This document shows positions 1 to 12,134 of a DNA stretch of 64,000 nt, piece after piece. Position 1 is the first letter of the stretch, and each line of letters starts with the position of its first letter. The notes under the pieces are model-generated. The model was not told where the DNA came from, did no database searches, and worked only from the letters and a program-made list of their open reading frames with translations. Origin of the DNA: Typha latifolia (Eukaryota > Streptophyta > Magnoliopsida > Poales > Typhaceae); assembly GCA_019914945.1 (NCBI GenBank), contig CM034111.1, forward strand, positions 4,712,001 through 4,776,000, given 5' to 3'. A program made the translations under genes and the position numbers.

Positions 1-287
1 ACTGTACTACTTTGGCTCAAGGCTTAGTTTAATTCATATCATGGAGAATACCTCCTTTTCTTGGGTAGTATCCTTAAAAGTACAGATGCAAATATATATT
101 CTTAAATTCCATAGGGGTTTAATTAGGGTTTATCATAAGGGTGGGAGACCAAAGACTTGTTCTTTTGTTAAGCCCAAGAGGAGCTGCTCCTTTTGCCAGT
201 TTCCAGCACCGGCAGCCGGCAGGGCAGCCACCACAGTGTGAGCAGCTGCCATCCAAAAGTCCAGACAAGCCTTCCTGACAGCCGGGT

Positions 288-341
288 CGCCACGTGGCAG
301 CATTCGACACGTGGCCGGCGTCTGACGTGGACGGACACGTG
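288..341. promoter_or_regulatory. Cluster of G-box / ACGT-core motifs
   Basis: Three CACGTG hexamers lie at 291-296, 308-313 and 336-341, with a TGACGTGG word at 323-330, all within about 50 bp. Such words are known binding sites for plant bZIP and bHLH factors (ABRE/G-box type). The cluster lies about 450 bp upstream of the TATA-like box of the peptide gene at 943. Which gene it serves is inference; a gene to the left of the window is equally possible. Confidence 0.5.
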
Positions 342-345
342 GATG

Positions 346-368
346 TGGGGGGGGGTGGGGGGGGGGGG
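346..368 (+). repeat. G-tract, possible G-quadruplex
   Basis: An almost unbroken run of about 22 G residues, interrupted by one T, directly follows the G-box cluster. It could form a G-quadruplex on the + strand. Its length may also be affected by sequencing error. The remainder of 1-790 shows no convincing coding sequence. Confidence 0.6.
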
Positions 369-794
369 ACTTACACGAGTTACGAGGGATTATAATATTA
401 ATTCCAAGCAAGAGTCAATAACTCGAATTAGCTAGAAGTTCAATTATAGACTAAATTATTAGTGGTTGTAGCCCTCTAATGCCTAATCTAACATTCTTTT
501 GCTACATTTTATGCTAGCATAATTAAACATGAGTTCTAGTTTACTTAGTAGGAACTAGGGAGTACTGGGTTTTAATAATTAAGTGGCAAATACTTAGCCT
601 GAACAAGGTCCAAATTTCAGGGACATATCCTTCCTTAAAGGGTGACAATTAACTTATAGTATATGATCAAATTAATAAAATTAAATTATAAGATACTATT
701 AACAAATTACTTTTTTTATGGTTTGAAAAAGATGTGGCTTTTAGAGTTGGACACACTAATCAATGAAATAATAGGTCAGGAGGAGAACCAATGC

Positions 795-804
795 CATATA
801 AATA
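795..804 (+). promoter_or_regulatory. TATA-like box for the RGF-like peptide gene
   Basis: The sequence CATATAAATA lies about 140 bp upstream of the ATG at 943. This spacing predicts a 5' leader of roughly 110 nt. Confidence 0.5.
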
Positions 805-942
805 AGTGGGCTTAGATGGTTTAGAGACAAAAAATTCTCTACCTCCTGGACACCAAAGGAGAAGACTCACCTCACCTTCATTCATATACTTCAATTCTTC
901 CAGAGCTACTATATTCTCCTTTCACTTCAAGTAGAAGAACAA

Positions 943-1367
943 ATGAGGCTTGCCAGGGCTCTTCTCTTTCTCTTCCTAGTGATCACAGCTCATGGTAGTC
1001 TAAGATCCTCAGCCTCCTCCATTATAAACTTTGCATGGTTTTGTGTAACATGCAAGCAAGCATAGCTGAAGCTTAACTGGTCTTCTTGTTGTTTGTTCCT
1101 GCAGGTATTAGATTGGAAGAAGAGAGCAAAGCAACTTTCAGCAAACAAATATTTGGATATATGCTTGATATGTACCAGAAGAAGGACATGAAAGGATCTG
1201 AAGGGAATGTAATTAGAGATGCAGTTTTGTGTGGATCTGATGGGCATTGTTCAGGTATAGTGAAGAAGAGGAGTAACATTAGGAAGGTTAGAGAAGTCCA
1301 CCAGAAGCTACCAAGTTTCCATGAAGATTACTATGGTCCTAGGAATCATAAGCCTAAGCACCATTGA
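943..1367 (+). CDS. RGF/GLV/CLEL-type secreted signalling peptide precursor
   Basis: Two exons, 943-994 and 1105-1367, joined over a 110-bp intron with GT at 995 and AG ending at 1104 (phase 1), encode 104 residues. The protein starts MRLARALLFLFLVITAHG, a clear hydrophobic signal peptide. The middle is charged and variable, with a small pair of cysteines (VLCGSDGHCSG). The last 13 residues, DYYGPRNHKPKHH, end exactly at the stop codon. They fit the root meristem growth factor pattern: an Asp-Tyr start (Tyr sulfation site), a proline near the middle, and a basic P-K-H-H/N end. In that family the mature 13-mer is released in the apoplast and perceived by leucine-rich-repeat receptor kinases controlling root meristem and gravitropism. 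The start is the first ATG after the TATA-like box, and it alone gives a signal peptide. Alternatives with a DY motif are PSY and CIF peptides, but their C-termini differ. The family call is good; the exact member is not known. Confidence 0.75.
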
Positions 1368-2334
1368 TCAGATTGAAATCTTTAGTTCATGTTTACAAAT
1401 TTTTGAATTACTTCTTTTGACAAAGAAGAATGTCTTCTTCTTTTTTCCCTTTTAGAATGTAGCCAAAAGATTTGCTGATGACCTAACTTGTTAATTAACA
1501 CAATATCAAGTTACAAGAACAACTTGTCTTCTATTCTTTTTCTCAGTGTATTTGTGATATAGTAGTAAGCGAATTAATATGGTATCAAAGTAGACGCTCT
1601 TAAATATAAATCTTATCGGACCTATCTTATCAATTAAATAAAAAATTAAATTAGTTATTTAAATTAAATTCACTTCTGGATTCCGATAACCTCACTGAAG
1701 GTTCGCCGATATAACTAAAATAGATTATTCTCTTGCAAAGAGAAAACCTCTAATCCACAACTGAATTGCTAATATGCACAAACAAAAACAAACAGCTAAG
1801 AAGAATAATATGATAGAAGAAGATTTAAACAGCACTACAGGAAATGCTGCAGTTTTCATGGCCAATGCCACTTCTTGTTCACATACAACCAAAAGTTCTC
1901 CATCACTCATAAATTATATACTTCATGATTGAGTAGGGACCCATCTACTGTTCTTAAAATTTAAAGCCTACAGATGGTGGGAGAGACACAGATAAGCTAG
2001 CACTTTGTCTCATGCATTTGTGTGCTTTCATTAGGGAACGGGATTAAATACTTAAGGAAGTGTATTGTAGTAGTTACCTAGCATTATGTGACATATAATG
2101 GAGTAGTAACTACATCCATGTCTCTATGATTGTTGCTAAGTGTTGGACAACTACTCCGGGTTGTGGGCTCATATGTTCTCTGATAGTCCTACATAATTCC
2201 TATAGAACTTATACCTTGTCAATTCCAATAACGATAATAACAAGGAAACTTTATATCACACTTTTAATTGAGGAGAATAAGGATTGAATGAAAGTAGTGG
2301 AGTACGTTCCTTTAAATGTATCACCAGCGTAAAG
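1368..2334. other. Intergenic, no gene recognised
   Basis: This is the 3' flank of the peptide gene. A TGGTATCAAAG word near 1579 resembles a decayed Copia primer-binding site, but no LTR could be defined next to it. Confidence 0.4.
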
Positions 2335-5300
2335 TGTTAACTTGCTAAAATTCAGTACCTCATTTTTGTTAAACATTAGTGCTAAACTTATTTATCATTG
2401 TATCATGCTATTTTATTTAGCTAATTAGTGTGTCACTATCAACATCATTTTGGTAGTCCTTATGCTTATTAAGAGCATTTTGGGAATAATTTTTATCTCG
2501 TTATATATGAGTCTTATTCAATCATATGTAAACAAGTCATTGTATATCAAAAAGATGATTTGGTGTCATCTTAGAGAGTAAGAGAATGGAAGAAGATCTA
2601 TTTTAGAGTTCTGCTAAATAGAAGGTGGATGATCTTCTATTTTTACCTCACACCTCTCTTGTGAGCTTGTCTTGTAAGTTTGGTATTTTTTTTCATTTAT
2701 AAAGACTTGGCATTGTTGGGTTTATACCTTGGTTATTATTTCTTGAGATGAAAATTATATTCTATATGCATTGTGATTACTTATGTGTGTTATTATGAGT
2801 TGTATGATCTTGGGGATATAGGAAACATTGAGTTCCTACATTTAGAGGAACGGAGGTTCTCGAATTAGATGACACTGATTTTCTCTTCATGGTATCAAAG
2901 TTGCAAGGGTTCTTGTAGTGAATTGAAAATCTTACAGCCTTAGGAAGCAAGAGAGATGTATTTTAAGTTGTGCACATAAAGTGCTTGTTAAATTATCTGT
3001 ATAATAGATTCATTGAGAAGCTTCAAAATGAAAAGATTCACAAATTTAAATTATCCAATATGAAAGTCATGCATGGATGCATACCTTCAAATCCAAGAGT
3101 TATAGGAGACCGTTTGTGAGAGTGACACTCAAATATCTAATGATGCACTAAGAAATAAAGAGAGAAGAAAGAGATGTCTTGCTAAAAGTGGTAAGACTGT
3201 TTATTTTGAAGATATCTATATATAGAGATATGTTTGATTATATCGGGGAGGTCAAGACACCAAAAGATGGTTGGGATACTTTTGAAAAGTTGTTAATAAA
3301 AAATGAGGCCCGGTTGTAATTTATAGAGAATGAGTTGTCAAATACAATTTAAGGGAACATAAGCATTGGATAATACTTTTTGAATGTAAAGAACTATGTG
3401 TGGAGATCTCTAGTTTGGATTTGGATGAACCGATTAGTGAAGCAAAGATGATGTAATACTTTTTCCGGGGCTTTGAAAGGAATATCATCTTTATATCTCA
3501 TCACTATAAGGTTGGGCTTAGCAACTAAGAAAATTGGCAAATCAAATGGTAGAGTGTTTGATCTTCGGTAGAGATGATAAAGAAAAGGCTTTGTTCACTA
3601 AAATCAAAAAGGGTGATTGAAGTAGTGACAAGATAAATACAAAGGCACATAAAGGTAAAAGTTTAAGCTATAGAAATGAAGCTCTAAGGAAAAAGATTAT
3701 ATGAAATGCTATCGATGTGGCAAGATGAGACATATCTAAGAGAATGTAGAGTCAAGCTCCAATATGCAAATATTGACTCTAGAGAATCTCAAAGAAAGCA
3801 ATTGCATGATCAAGACTATTATTTTATATTCAGGGATGCTTCGGAAGGTCGCTCTAAATATGTTCAAGCATTAATAAATATTAATTATTATAATGATTGA
3901 ATAGTTGACTTGAGATGCTCTCAACATTTGATCGGTGACAAATCCAAATTTAATGATTTCATGCACTATAAAGGGAATGATGATATTGTCACGTTAGACA
4001 ACACGGTTCATTGGTTCATCCCGTAGTTAATGAAGGTATTGTAAAGATGAATGGAGTCACTTTGAAGAGCATCTTCCATGTTCCTAGTAAAACTAAAAAT
4101 CTTATTTTGTTTCTCAAGTAGTGGATTACGATCATTATATTCTCTTTGGATCTAATAATGTAAAAATTATGCGGAATATTCAAAATATTGATGTGGATGT
4201 CATCTATTGTGGAGAGATGGTAAAATCTCTTTATGTTCTTTCGGCAGGGATTTCATATATCAAGAAAACTAGCAAGAATGATAATGCTAGTTTGTGGCAT
4301 ACAAAATTGGAATGGATAAAATGAACTCTCAATGAAGTTAATACATGGAATATATTACTTAAATGATGTTAAAATTGGTGGTGTATGTGAAGAGTGCCAA
4401 CTTGGAAAGCTCCATCGTTTACCATTTGAAGACTCCAAGTCAAGATGCAAGAAACCGCTTGATCTTATCCATATAGATATCTTAGTATCAAATAGTACAC
4501 CAAGTTATTCTAAGTTTAAATATATGCTTCTCTTCGTAGATGACTATTCAAACTTTTCTTGGGTATATTTTCTTAAAGAGAAGTTAAAAGTTTTTTCCAA
4601 GTTCAAGCTCTTCAAATCAATGGTAGAATGTGAATATTAAAAGAAGGGTGAAATGCTTGAGAAGCGATGGTGGTGGCTAATATATCTCAAAGGAGTTTGA
4701 TGATTTTTGTAGAGAGCATGAAATCTGAAGGCAATTGACTTGTGCTAATATTTTACAGCAAAATGGTGTGCCGAAGTGCAAATTGCGGCATCTTTCGGAA
4801 GAATTTCAATATTAGTTATATTTAAAGAATTTGCCAAATGAATTATAGGTGGAGGCGATAATGTGTGCACCTTATGCCATCAATCGAATACCATTGAGCT
4901 TTTTGTTATATGAAATCTTCTTTCGAGTTATTATAGAATGAAGTCTTCTATCGCACATTTTTAGGTGTTTGGTTCTATTTGTTTTATGCATGTACTGATA
5001 CGATTCGGACTTCACCGATGTCGTCTCGAGCATAGATTCACTTTATGAGTGTCTTTGTTTCTTGTTTTAATATTTAATTTCCAAGAAAATAAGTTTTCTG
5101 TAAGTCGCGTTCGAATGCGGGTGGAGTGAGTTCGAACGCGGTTGTGAACGCGATTGTGAACAGGTTATGAGAGTGTGCATTGTGCGTTCGAACGCTCCGT
5201 TTGAACGCACTATGAACGCCTTCATCGCGTTTGCAAATCCAGAGAAGAACGAACTCGGTGCGTTCAAATGCGGTCGGGCGCGTTCGAACGTGGTCAGCAA

Positions 5301-6420
5301 AATTATATTGTTTAGAGTTAATTTTGAGTTATTTGGTTGGCCTCTAAAAGGGATATGGATGGCAACTAAAAAGATTATTATTAAAGAATTGAGTTTTGTC
5401 TTGCCTCCTTCGTCTTCTTCGCTCTCGTTCCCTCAATCCCCGGCGACGCCGCTTCTAACCTAACTCGACCGGTCAATCACCCTGGTCCCTTAGGGGTAGC
5501 CCTCTCTTCCCCCTTCTTCCAATCTATCCAACACTTCCCTAACCCTTCCATCAACCATAACCTTTCTATCACCACTTTTCACCGGTGCCACCCCACAAAC
5601 GTCGATCCACCTCCAACCACCGTCATCCTAGGATCTCGTGCCTCCATCCACGGATCCTGATCAAACCCCCTGATGTTTGTCCACTAATCAGATGATATTT
5701 CGAGATCCCCACATCCGATCCGCCTGAAACTTGATTTGTTGGAAAATTCTTTTTTGGGCTACAACATATCCAAATTTCACATAGATCCGACGACAGTATC
5801 TTTCGAGATATATTTACAAAGTTTCGTGCCAGAATCAGTCCAGATCTGAGAATTGGAAGAGATCGAACATTAGCCAAAAGGGGAGATCGTATCATGTACC
5901 CGATGCATAGCGGACCAAATTTGATTCTAAACCAGATAAAATGTATTTTCCTTACCTATAATACTCAAAAGGAAGGGTTGAAATGCATGGATTCGAAGAC
6001 ACAAATATATCATTTCTAGGGATGTTTTGTTTGATAAAATGTCTTCATATTATGATCGATAGATTGTTGTTTCAAATGAAGCTCCATCAAGCTCTAATAT
6101 TGAGATATGTGTAGAAAAGCCAACATCTAAACAATTGCCTTCCGATACACCTACTTCATCAACTTCTTCTCCAACAAGGGAGATGAGTGGAAGGGAGAGC
6201 TTAGGTTTCTTCGTTGCAAGCTCTAGTTAAACCCAATATATGAAAGAGCAACCACAAGAAGATCAACTTAGAAAGATCGTAAGAACTCAAAGTATTTTAG
6301 GCCAGAGTGGAACTCAAGTGCAAATTTGGTCGTGTTATTTCATACTCCTTTGCGAAACCTATTGATGTGGATGAGTCATTATGCTATAATAATGCTAGAG
6401 GAGTTTATATATGAGGGAAT
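2335..6420 (+). mobile_element. Decayed Ty1/Copia retrotransposon (element A)
   Basis: A degenerate initiator-Met primer-binding site (TGGTATCAAAG) lies at 2890-2900, just after a CA that probably ends the 5' LTR. A TGTT at 2335 is a tentative LTR start. Gag-like fragments follow, for example a GEVKTPKDGWDTFEKL stretch near 3246-3293, and a broken CCHC zinc knuckle near 3700. GAG-pre-integrase and integrase pieces with LWHTKLEW, CEECQLGK and DLIHIDI lie at about 4121-4640. Pol resumes at about 5900 after a nested insertion, with a KCIFLTYNTQ-like stretch and an SRDVLFDKM motif near 6020. Many stops and frameshifts show it is dead. No RT, RNase H or 3' LTR is seen, so the 3' part is lost. Confidence 0.8.
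4996..5894 (+). mobile_element. Solo LTR, TGATACGAT family, nested in Copia element A
   Basis: The 899-bp segment begins TGATACGATTC and ends GATCGTATCA. It is flanked by a perfect 5-bp target duplication TGTAC (4991-4995 and 5895-5899). Removing it and one TGTAC rejoins the interrupted Copia reading around FMHVPD. The first third carries GCGTTCGAACGC-type palindromes (5107-5292). No internal region or second LTR is present, so it is a solo LTR. It is closely similar to 44113-45000. Confidence 0.9.
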
Positions 6421-7090
6421 GTTATGAAAGAAGAAATTAGTGCACCCAAGAAGCCATTAAGCCATTATCCTCAGGCTCATACTCAGACCCCAAGTCATGC
6501 TCATGGGTTTCCAACTGGTTCATGCGAGTTGGTCGAGTTAAATTACGAAAGTTCAGCACACCTCAAGATGCATCCACATCATTTCTCACACTCAATAGTC
6601 CAAACCCTAACCCTAGCGCTGAAAAAAAAATTCAACCTAGAGAAGCAACTACAAGCTGCATGGGTGCCGAAAGCAGCTGGGCAAGGTTGTTGGTCAGTGG
6701 CAGTTGACGTTCAATGGGTCCTCACTACAGTGGAGCGACGGTGAGCTGCAATGGAAGCTAAAAATCGAGCATGGGCTAAGACTGCTGTAGCGGTGGACAT
6801 GCCGCACTGCTGGCGGGTCCACCGATGCCTGGTAGCTATAGTGGGTGGCTATGAACCCGTTGTAGTGGAGCTATAGTGGTAAAGAGACCATCGAAAGCGA
6901 CCTTGACGTGGCTTAGCTTAGGTGATATCGCTCCAAGCGTGGCCGTCGAGGTCGGCCATGCAACTAGTGCTAGCACCTGCTTGACCATTACTGGATGGTA
7001 GTCGAGTTGGGGAGGCTAGCCTAGCAACCGGTGGCCGTTAGAATGCTGGACCTTCAACCACGGGCTCTGATTTTGCTATTGTCTAAAGGG
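6421..7090. other. Unassigned repeat-like DNA
   Basis: This stretch has moderate GC and short open frames without recognisable domains. The part at 6740-7070 is rich in GGTGG/CGGTGG words. It may be retrotransposon untranslated sequence following element A, but no boundary is visible. Confidence 0.3.
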
Positions 7091-7385
7091 CTGTCAACAT
7101 TAGTCTTCCGGCCGATAGGTTAGGTTAAAAACTTAAAATTTTAGTTTATATATACTAACAGGTTAGCAGATTGACCCGACCCACTTGACCCAACCAATAT
7201 ACCTAAACAGGTTAAATGAGTTAAAATGGGCCAGTGGTATAAACTCGAATATGACCCGATTATTAATCAGGTTAGACGGGTTTACCCGTTTATGACTTGA
7301 ATCTGATTAAGCTAAACTTAAATCTAATTAAGAGCCGGGTTATCATGTTGGGTTATCGGGTCAGATCAATATTTGTCACTCCTAG
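7091..7385. mobile_element. Possible hAT-like MITE
   Basis: Imperfect inverted ends are visible: CTAAAGGGCTGTCAACATTA near 7083 and the complement of AATATTTGTCACTCCTAG near 7370. The interior is full of GGGTTA and GACCCG words typical of non-autonomous hAT elements. No clean 8-bp target duplication was found, so the boundaries are approximate. Confidence 0.4.
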
Positions 7386-7799
7386 TTGTGATGAAATATG
7401 AATTATGAATATGAGTTTCCCTCCGAGAATCCATTCTTAAACAGAAGAAGGAAAAAAACATGCATAATGAATTTTTTGCCCAAACTGCCTCAGAACTTTC
7501 ATATACTCTTTTGTTTCCAATAAAATATACTTGGTATCAAAAAATAAATCATGTACTATAAAATTCAAAACTTATCAATTAAGGAAACCTTAGATAAAAA
7601 TAAATCATGTAATATTAAATTTTCATAGCATATAAGATTAATAAATCCCAATCAAGATTCCTAGCTTTACCCCAAATGAAAATCTACAAAAAGAAGTACT
7701 ACCAAAAGCCCATTTCCTAAGTATCTCAGAATACTTCCTTGTTTCAATAGAAAATATATCAGTAGAGTGATTTCTTTTTGATAAAAAAGGTGCTGAAGA

Positions 7800-8420
7800 A
7801 TTAGCTAATTAATAAAAACTCTTCTGGGAGTACTAGTTCTCGAAGAGTTAAAATTCAGGTCAAGGGAGAGTTTAAGTAACTCAGGCCCTGTAAACAACAA
7901 ATCATACACCTTTCCTTTTTGGGCAACCCAATCCGCTGCTCGATTACATTCTCTATAGGTATGGCTGAAGATACATGTTTCAAAAGTGGAGATTAGAACT
8001 TTGCATTGCATTTTTAAGGCTCTAATGGTCCCGGGCATTCCTGACCACTTGAGACAGCTTTGATTATGGTGCTGGAGTCACCTTCAATAATGATATTGGT
8101 CAGCTTCCTATCCACCGCAGTGGAAAGGGCTACGAGCAAACCTCCCGTTCCGGCTGAAGGGCCAAGGAGCAATTCATAGTTTTTGCGAGGACAAGCGACG
8201 GTTGTCCCCCACTATTTCTGAAAATATTTAATTCCGATCCCAATATAGGTGTTGTGCAAGTCAAAAGCTCTTTTTAGTGATAGTTGAAGTATCCATAGTT
8301 CACCTTTCAAAATAGTCCCGAGCCATGTGAATAGCTCTCCAAGCTGTATGATCCTCTCTAACTTTCTTCCCCTCAAAACATAGGGTATTTCTAGCTTTCC
8401 CATATTATGGTTGCTATCAC
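7800..8420 (-). pseudogene. Fragment of a retroelement RNase H domain (RVT_3 type)
   Basis: Read on the minus strand, about 8170-8050 gives an IIIEGDSSTIIKAVSSG stretch. After a frame change, 8038-7805 gives SHTYRECNRAADWVAQKG. These match the conserved acidic strand and the final RE-NRAADxxA motif of the RNase H-like domain found at the C-end of plant non-LTR retrotransposons and related proteins. Upstream at 8403-8212 a further short frame (RIIQLGELFTWLGTILKG) fits the linker before it. Frameshifts and stops mark it as a relic. No reverse-transcriptase core is seen nearby. Confidence 0.6.
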
Positions 8421-8559
8421 AACTCGAAATTTATTTTGATCTCCTCCGAGGTGGGACCAATCATAGAGGAGCCAGTTTTGGTCTATATTGAAGGAGATTC
8501 CAAGAGAATGGGCATACAGGTAGAGTGATTGACAAGCTAGCAACATTGAGTTTTTTTTT

Positions 8560-9845
8560 TAAAGAAAAGAAAAGGTGTATTAATTGCTCACCATGATTTC
8601 AAAATGCTCAGAAGTATTTGAGGCTAAAATTTGTAGAAGTTGAAACCATTACAGTCCCAAGTACAACCAAAACTCATTAGGTAATCGGAATTAGCTAGGC
8701 AATATGTACTTCGATCGGCCTTATGGTAGACATGTGAGATAGAGAAAGAGAGGGAATGAGCTCAAATGGCTCAAGCCGCACAATAGAGAAGGAACCGAAA
8801 GAAGGCAAAGTGCCTTAAGTGCCTAGTTAGGTTAATCACTTTTGAATAGTTGAGATCAAGAGGTCGAAGAGAGGATTGCCAGAGATCTAGGAAACTAGAG
8901 CTGGTGGGGGAGTGGAATCTTTGGAAGGGTCTGAGGGGCGAGGGAGAAGGTCAAGCAGACAAAGGCAGAGAAGAAGCGAGATGACAATGGATAGATATTG
9001 AACGTTGAGTATATTTGAAGGTAGAAGGGAGTTCGCCAGTATACGTAGCTGATTGATATCAACTTAACAAAAAGGGTGAAATATAAAATAGGGCTTCAAC
9101 TAGGGGGTGTAAACAAGTGAGTAGTAATTTATCATCTTTTGTTAGAATATTGGTTGTTTCTCTTTGGTTATGATCCAAAGTAGTAATTGATCTTTGATGT
9201 TAGCAATTTTCTAGCTTTGCCTAGAGAAGAACTTTATAAGTCATTAGCTGATGCTTGGTTGATTTGCAAAGAATTATTCTATTAAGTAAGAAGCCTAAAT
9301 TAAGATATCGACTTTGTGCTATTAAAATGAGTTAATCACAATCAAAAATAAGCAAACAAGCAATAATTAAAGACATGCAATTTATATAGAAATCTCTCCA
9401 ATATGAGAGAATTTTTTTTTTTGAAGTTAAGTCCACCTCAAACTTCCACTATAATCTATTGTGACCTTGAATTTCGGCATCTATTTCTGACAAGGATAGG
9501 GATCCTTTAAGATAATGATCAATGAAGCTTATATCTCTTACCTCATTTGGGTTTGTAAAAAACTACGCACTTTTACCTTCATCCACCCTAGTAGAGGAGG
9601 TCTCATATTCAACCTTTATCAATCGTAACCTGGCCTTGTTTCCTTTGAGTTCAAGTACCCCTTCTAAACTGGTTTAGGGACCCCTAACCTGGTTCAATAA
9701 CCAAACATTCTTTTATCTTTTTTATATCTAATCAAGTTCACTCTTTAAAATATCAAGACTAAAAAATAAAACCAACTAATCAAATTCAAAGTTTAGCATC
9801 AAATCAAACAAGGCACTAGAGTGCAGCCTAGCTTTTGTATTTTCT
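8560..9845. other. Intergenic, no gene recognised
   Basis: No coding sequence or clear element ends are visible. Poly-A/T runs near 8550 and 9412 could be old insertion scars. Confidence 0.3.
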
Positions 9846-10588
9846 TGTTACGAACTGGCTTGATCCGATCCATAGCGGTTCTAGATAGATTTGAGGACAT
9901 AACTTTCGAAGAAAATTTCGGAGGATCGAATTGTTAGATCTTATTGAAATCTGGATATGTTGTCGTTCTTAAAGAGAGCTTTCCGTCCCGACGAATTCAA
10001 GATCTTAGGGTCTGGATGGTTAAATCTTGAGATATCAGCTGAGCAATATCGAAGGTCGAATGAACCCTAGCTTTGCTAGCCCTTCAATAGCTAGAAAGGT
10101 GCTAGGAGAACTCCTCTTTTAGAGTGAAGGGAGAGAATTTACTACAGAAGAGGGGGATTAGGAGATAAAGAAGGCCGTCCAAGGACTTGGGCGATGGAAA
10201 GAAGGAGGTGGGAGAGGGCACCGATGACTAGAGCAAGAAGGAAGGAAATATGGACAACAATGTCAATGCAATTATCAGATTAAACTCTAATTAGAGTTTT
10301 CTTCACATAGTTATAGAGGCTCACCCTTTTGACCCAAACAACCAAAATAAATCCTAAAAAATCAAGCATTCTCACCGTGGCGCATTTGAACGTGCCAGAT
10401 CGCGTTCAAACGCGCAAATTCTATTTTTTGTTTTTGTGAACGCATGTAGACGTTCGAACGGAGGTCCTTGGCGTTCGAACGCCCCCAGCAAAAGGTCTTA
10501 TTTTCTCAAGCAAACACAAACTAGATAAATATGCTCATCCCAATGAACCAATTATCGCGAGTAGATCCAATCCGACCAAGTCGTATCA
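9846..10588 (-). mobile_element. Probable solo LTR, TGATACGA-type, reversed
   Basis: The right end reads CCGACCAAGTCGTATCA, the complement of a TGATACGACTTGG start. TTCGAA-type palindromes lie at 10384-10486, at the same relative place as in the 4996-5894 copy. The left end is less sure; TGTTACGAAC at 9846 is used because the flanks are then tttct and attct (4 of 5 bases). The body is diverged from the other two copies and shorter (743 bp). Confidence 0.6.
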
Positions 10589-10593
10589 ATTCT

Positions 10594-12060
10594 TGACCTA
10601 TAAATTTTGGTTTAATATTGACGCTATTTTTTCTTGGTGATGACATTAATAAATGATGGATATTTGACAAGTATTGTTAAATTAGCGAGTCATGAAGGCA
10701 ATGTCTTATCTATGATAATTGCGAAAGTTGAGGTGCCTGCATGTCATATTTTCATATATATTTGCATTGAAAACAACTTGATTTCTTAATTAAGGTATAA
10801 TATATTTTTTTAAATATTAATATCATAATTGATACTACAACAATTTAGTGCTGGCCAATTTCATATAAGTTAGCCTGAATGCATTTTCGATGTGCACCAA
10901 TATATCGATTGGTGCATTTATAATACTAACTGTAACTTAAATTCTACAGTCCCTTGTATTCAATTTTCTAGTGTTAGATCACGCGATCAACAAATTAGTC
11001 CATGCTTGGACGTACCCATATGGATCATATCGTATTGATAACAGTCTCACATAAACATGGCTTCTTTTAGAATTTTCATTATGGTCAAATTTCAAAAAGA
11101 TATTCTTAATAGATAATTGTAAAAGTTGTATCAAGATAACCAAAATACCCTTCATAGCTTAAAATATTAAATGTCTCACCAATTTGCTTTTCTTATATAA
11201 GAAAATAGTTTTCAAAATTCAATTCCACAAGGAAGAGCTGGAGGAGGAGACGTGCAAAGGAGGGAAGTGGCAGAGAGGAGAATGAAGAGAACAGAAGGAG
11301 GCGACGACCGGAAGAGAAGATCAGGAGGAAGATTATTAGGGTTTTCTTAAATGAGTTGAGTTCCTGCCGGAAATGGGTAGACATAATCCCAACAGAATGG
11401 TCTTCAAGTGATGATCACGTCCAGCCTAAATATTCTTCGGTCATAGAAATCTAGTCCGAGTTTAGGTGGACTTTTAAGCAATTAGGTATTTTGAGCAGCT
11501 CTAAGTGTAATTAGGTGCTCAAAATTTTCAATACTTATTAATATACAATTGCGATATGTAAAAATAAATAAATAAAAGAATCAATTGCAATTATGTAAAT
11601 TTCTTTTTTCACATTCACGTGCCTTAATAAAAGTCTCTCTGTCCCTGCCTCTCTGGTTACTTTTTGAAGATAGATTACTCTTCAAGTCTCAGCCCTGAGG
11701 CCCACGACCCATTTTTCATTAAAGAAAACAACTAAAAGATGCTTTCCAGATGGATGGGAAAGGATGGTGGAGAAGAATCACACAATATACATCATTGAGT
11801 TAATCTGATTCGGATCTCATCTCTTATTATAGTGTTAAAAAGTTAGTTTTTTGGCGTTTTAATAACGCATTTGATTAAATGAAAAACTAATATATGATAG
11901 CTCTAGCTTCTAAAATGTAATTTTTAAGGTTAAAAAAAATACTTTTAATTAATCATTGCTTCAACCCTTGTGCTTCACATTGCATATTAGTATGGAACCA
12001 GTCAACCGATTGTTCCACTCCAGATGCTGAATTCATTATTAATATAAGAAGCATACCAAA
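10594..12060. other. Intergenic, upstream of the DUF247 gene
   Basis: AT-rich DNA with no recognisable gene. A purine-rich tract lies at 11225-11345. The leader of the downstream gene probably begins near 12040-12060. Confidence 0.4.
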
Positions 12061-12134
12061 ACACTCTACATAAAAACAACCCACCACCAGCAAGAGAGCA
12101 AGAGGAGGAGGTTGGTTCGATCTTGTGGAAGAAG

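Noticed and set aside
1725..1910. A 61-codon minus-strand frame with a hydrophobic stretch
   Set aside because: It has no TATA box, homologue or conserved motif that I can name, and such frames are common in AT-rich DNA.
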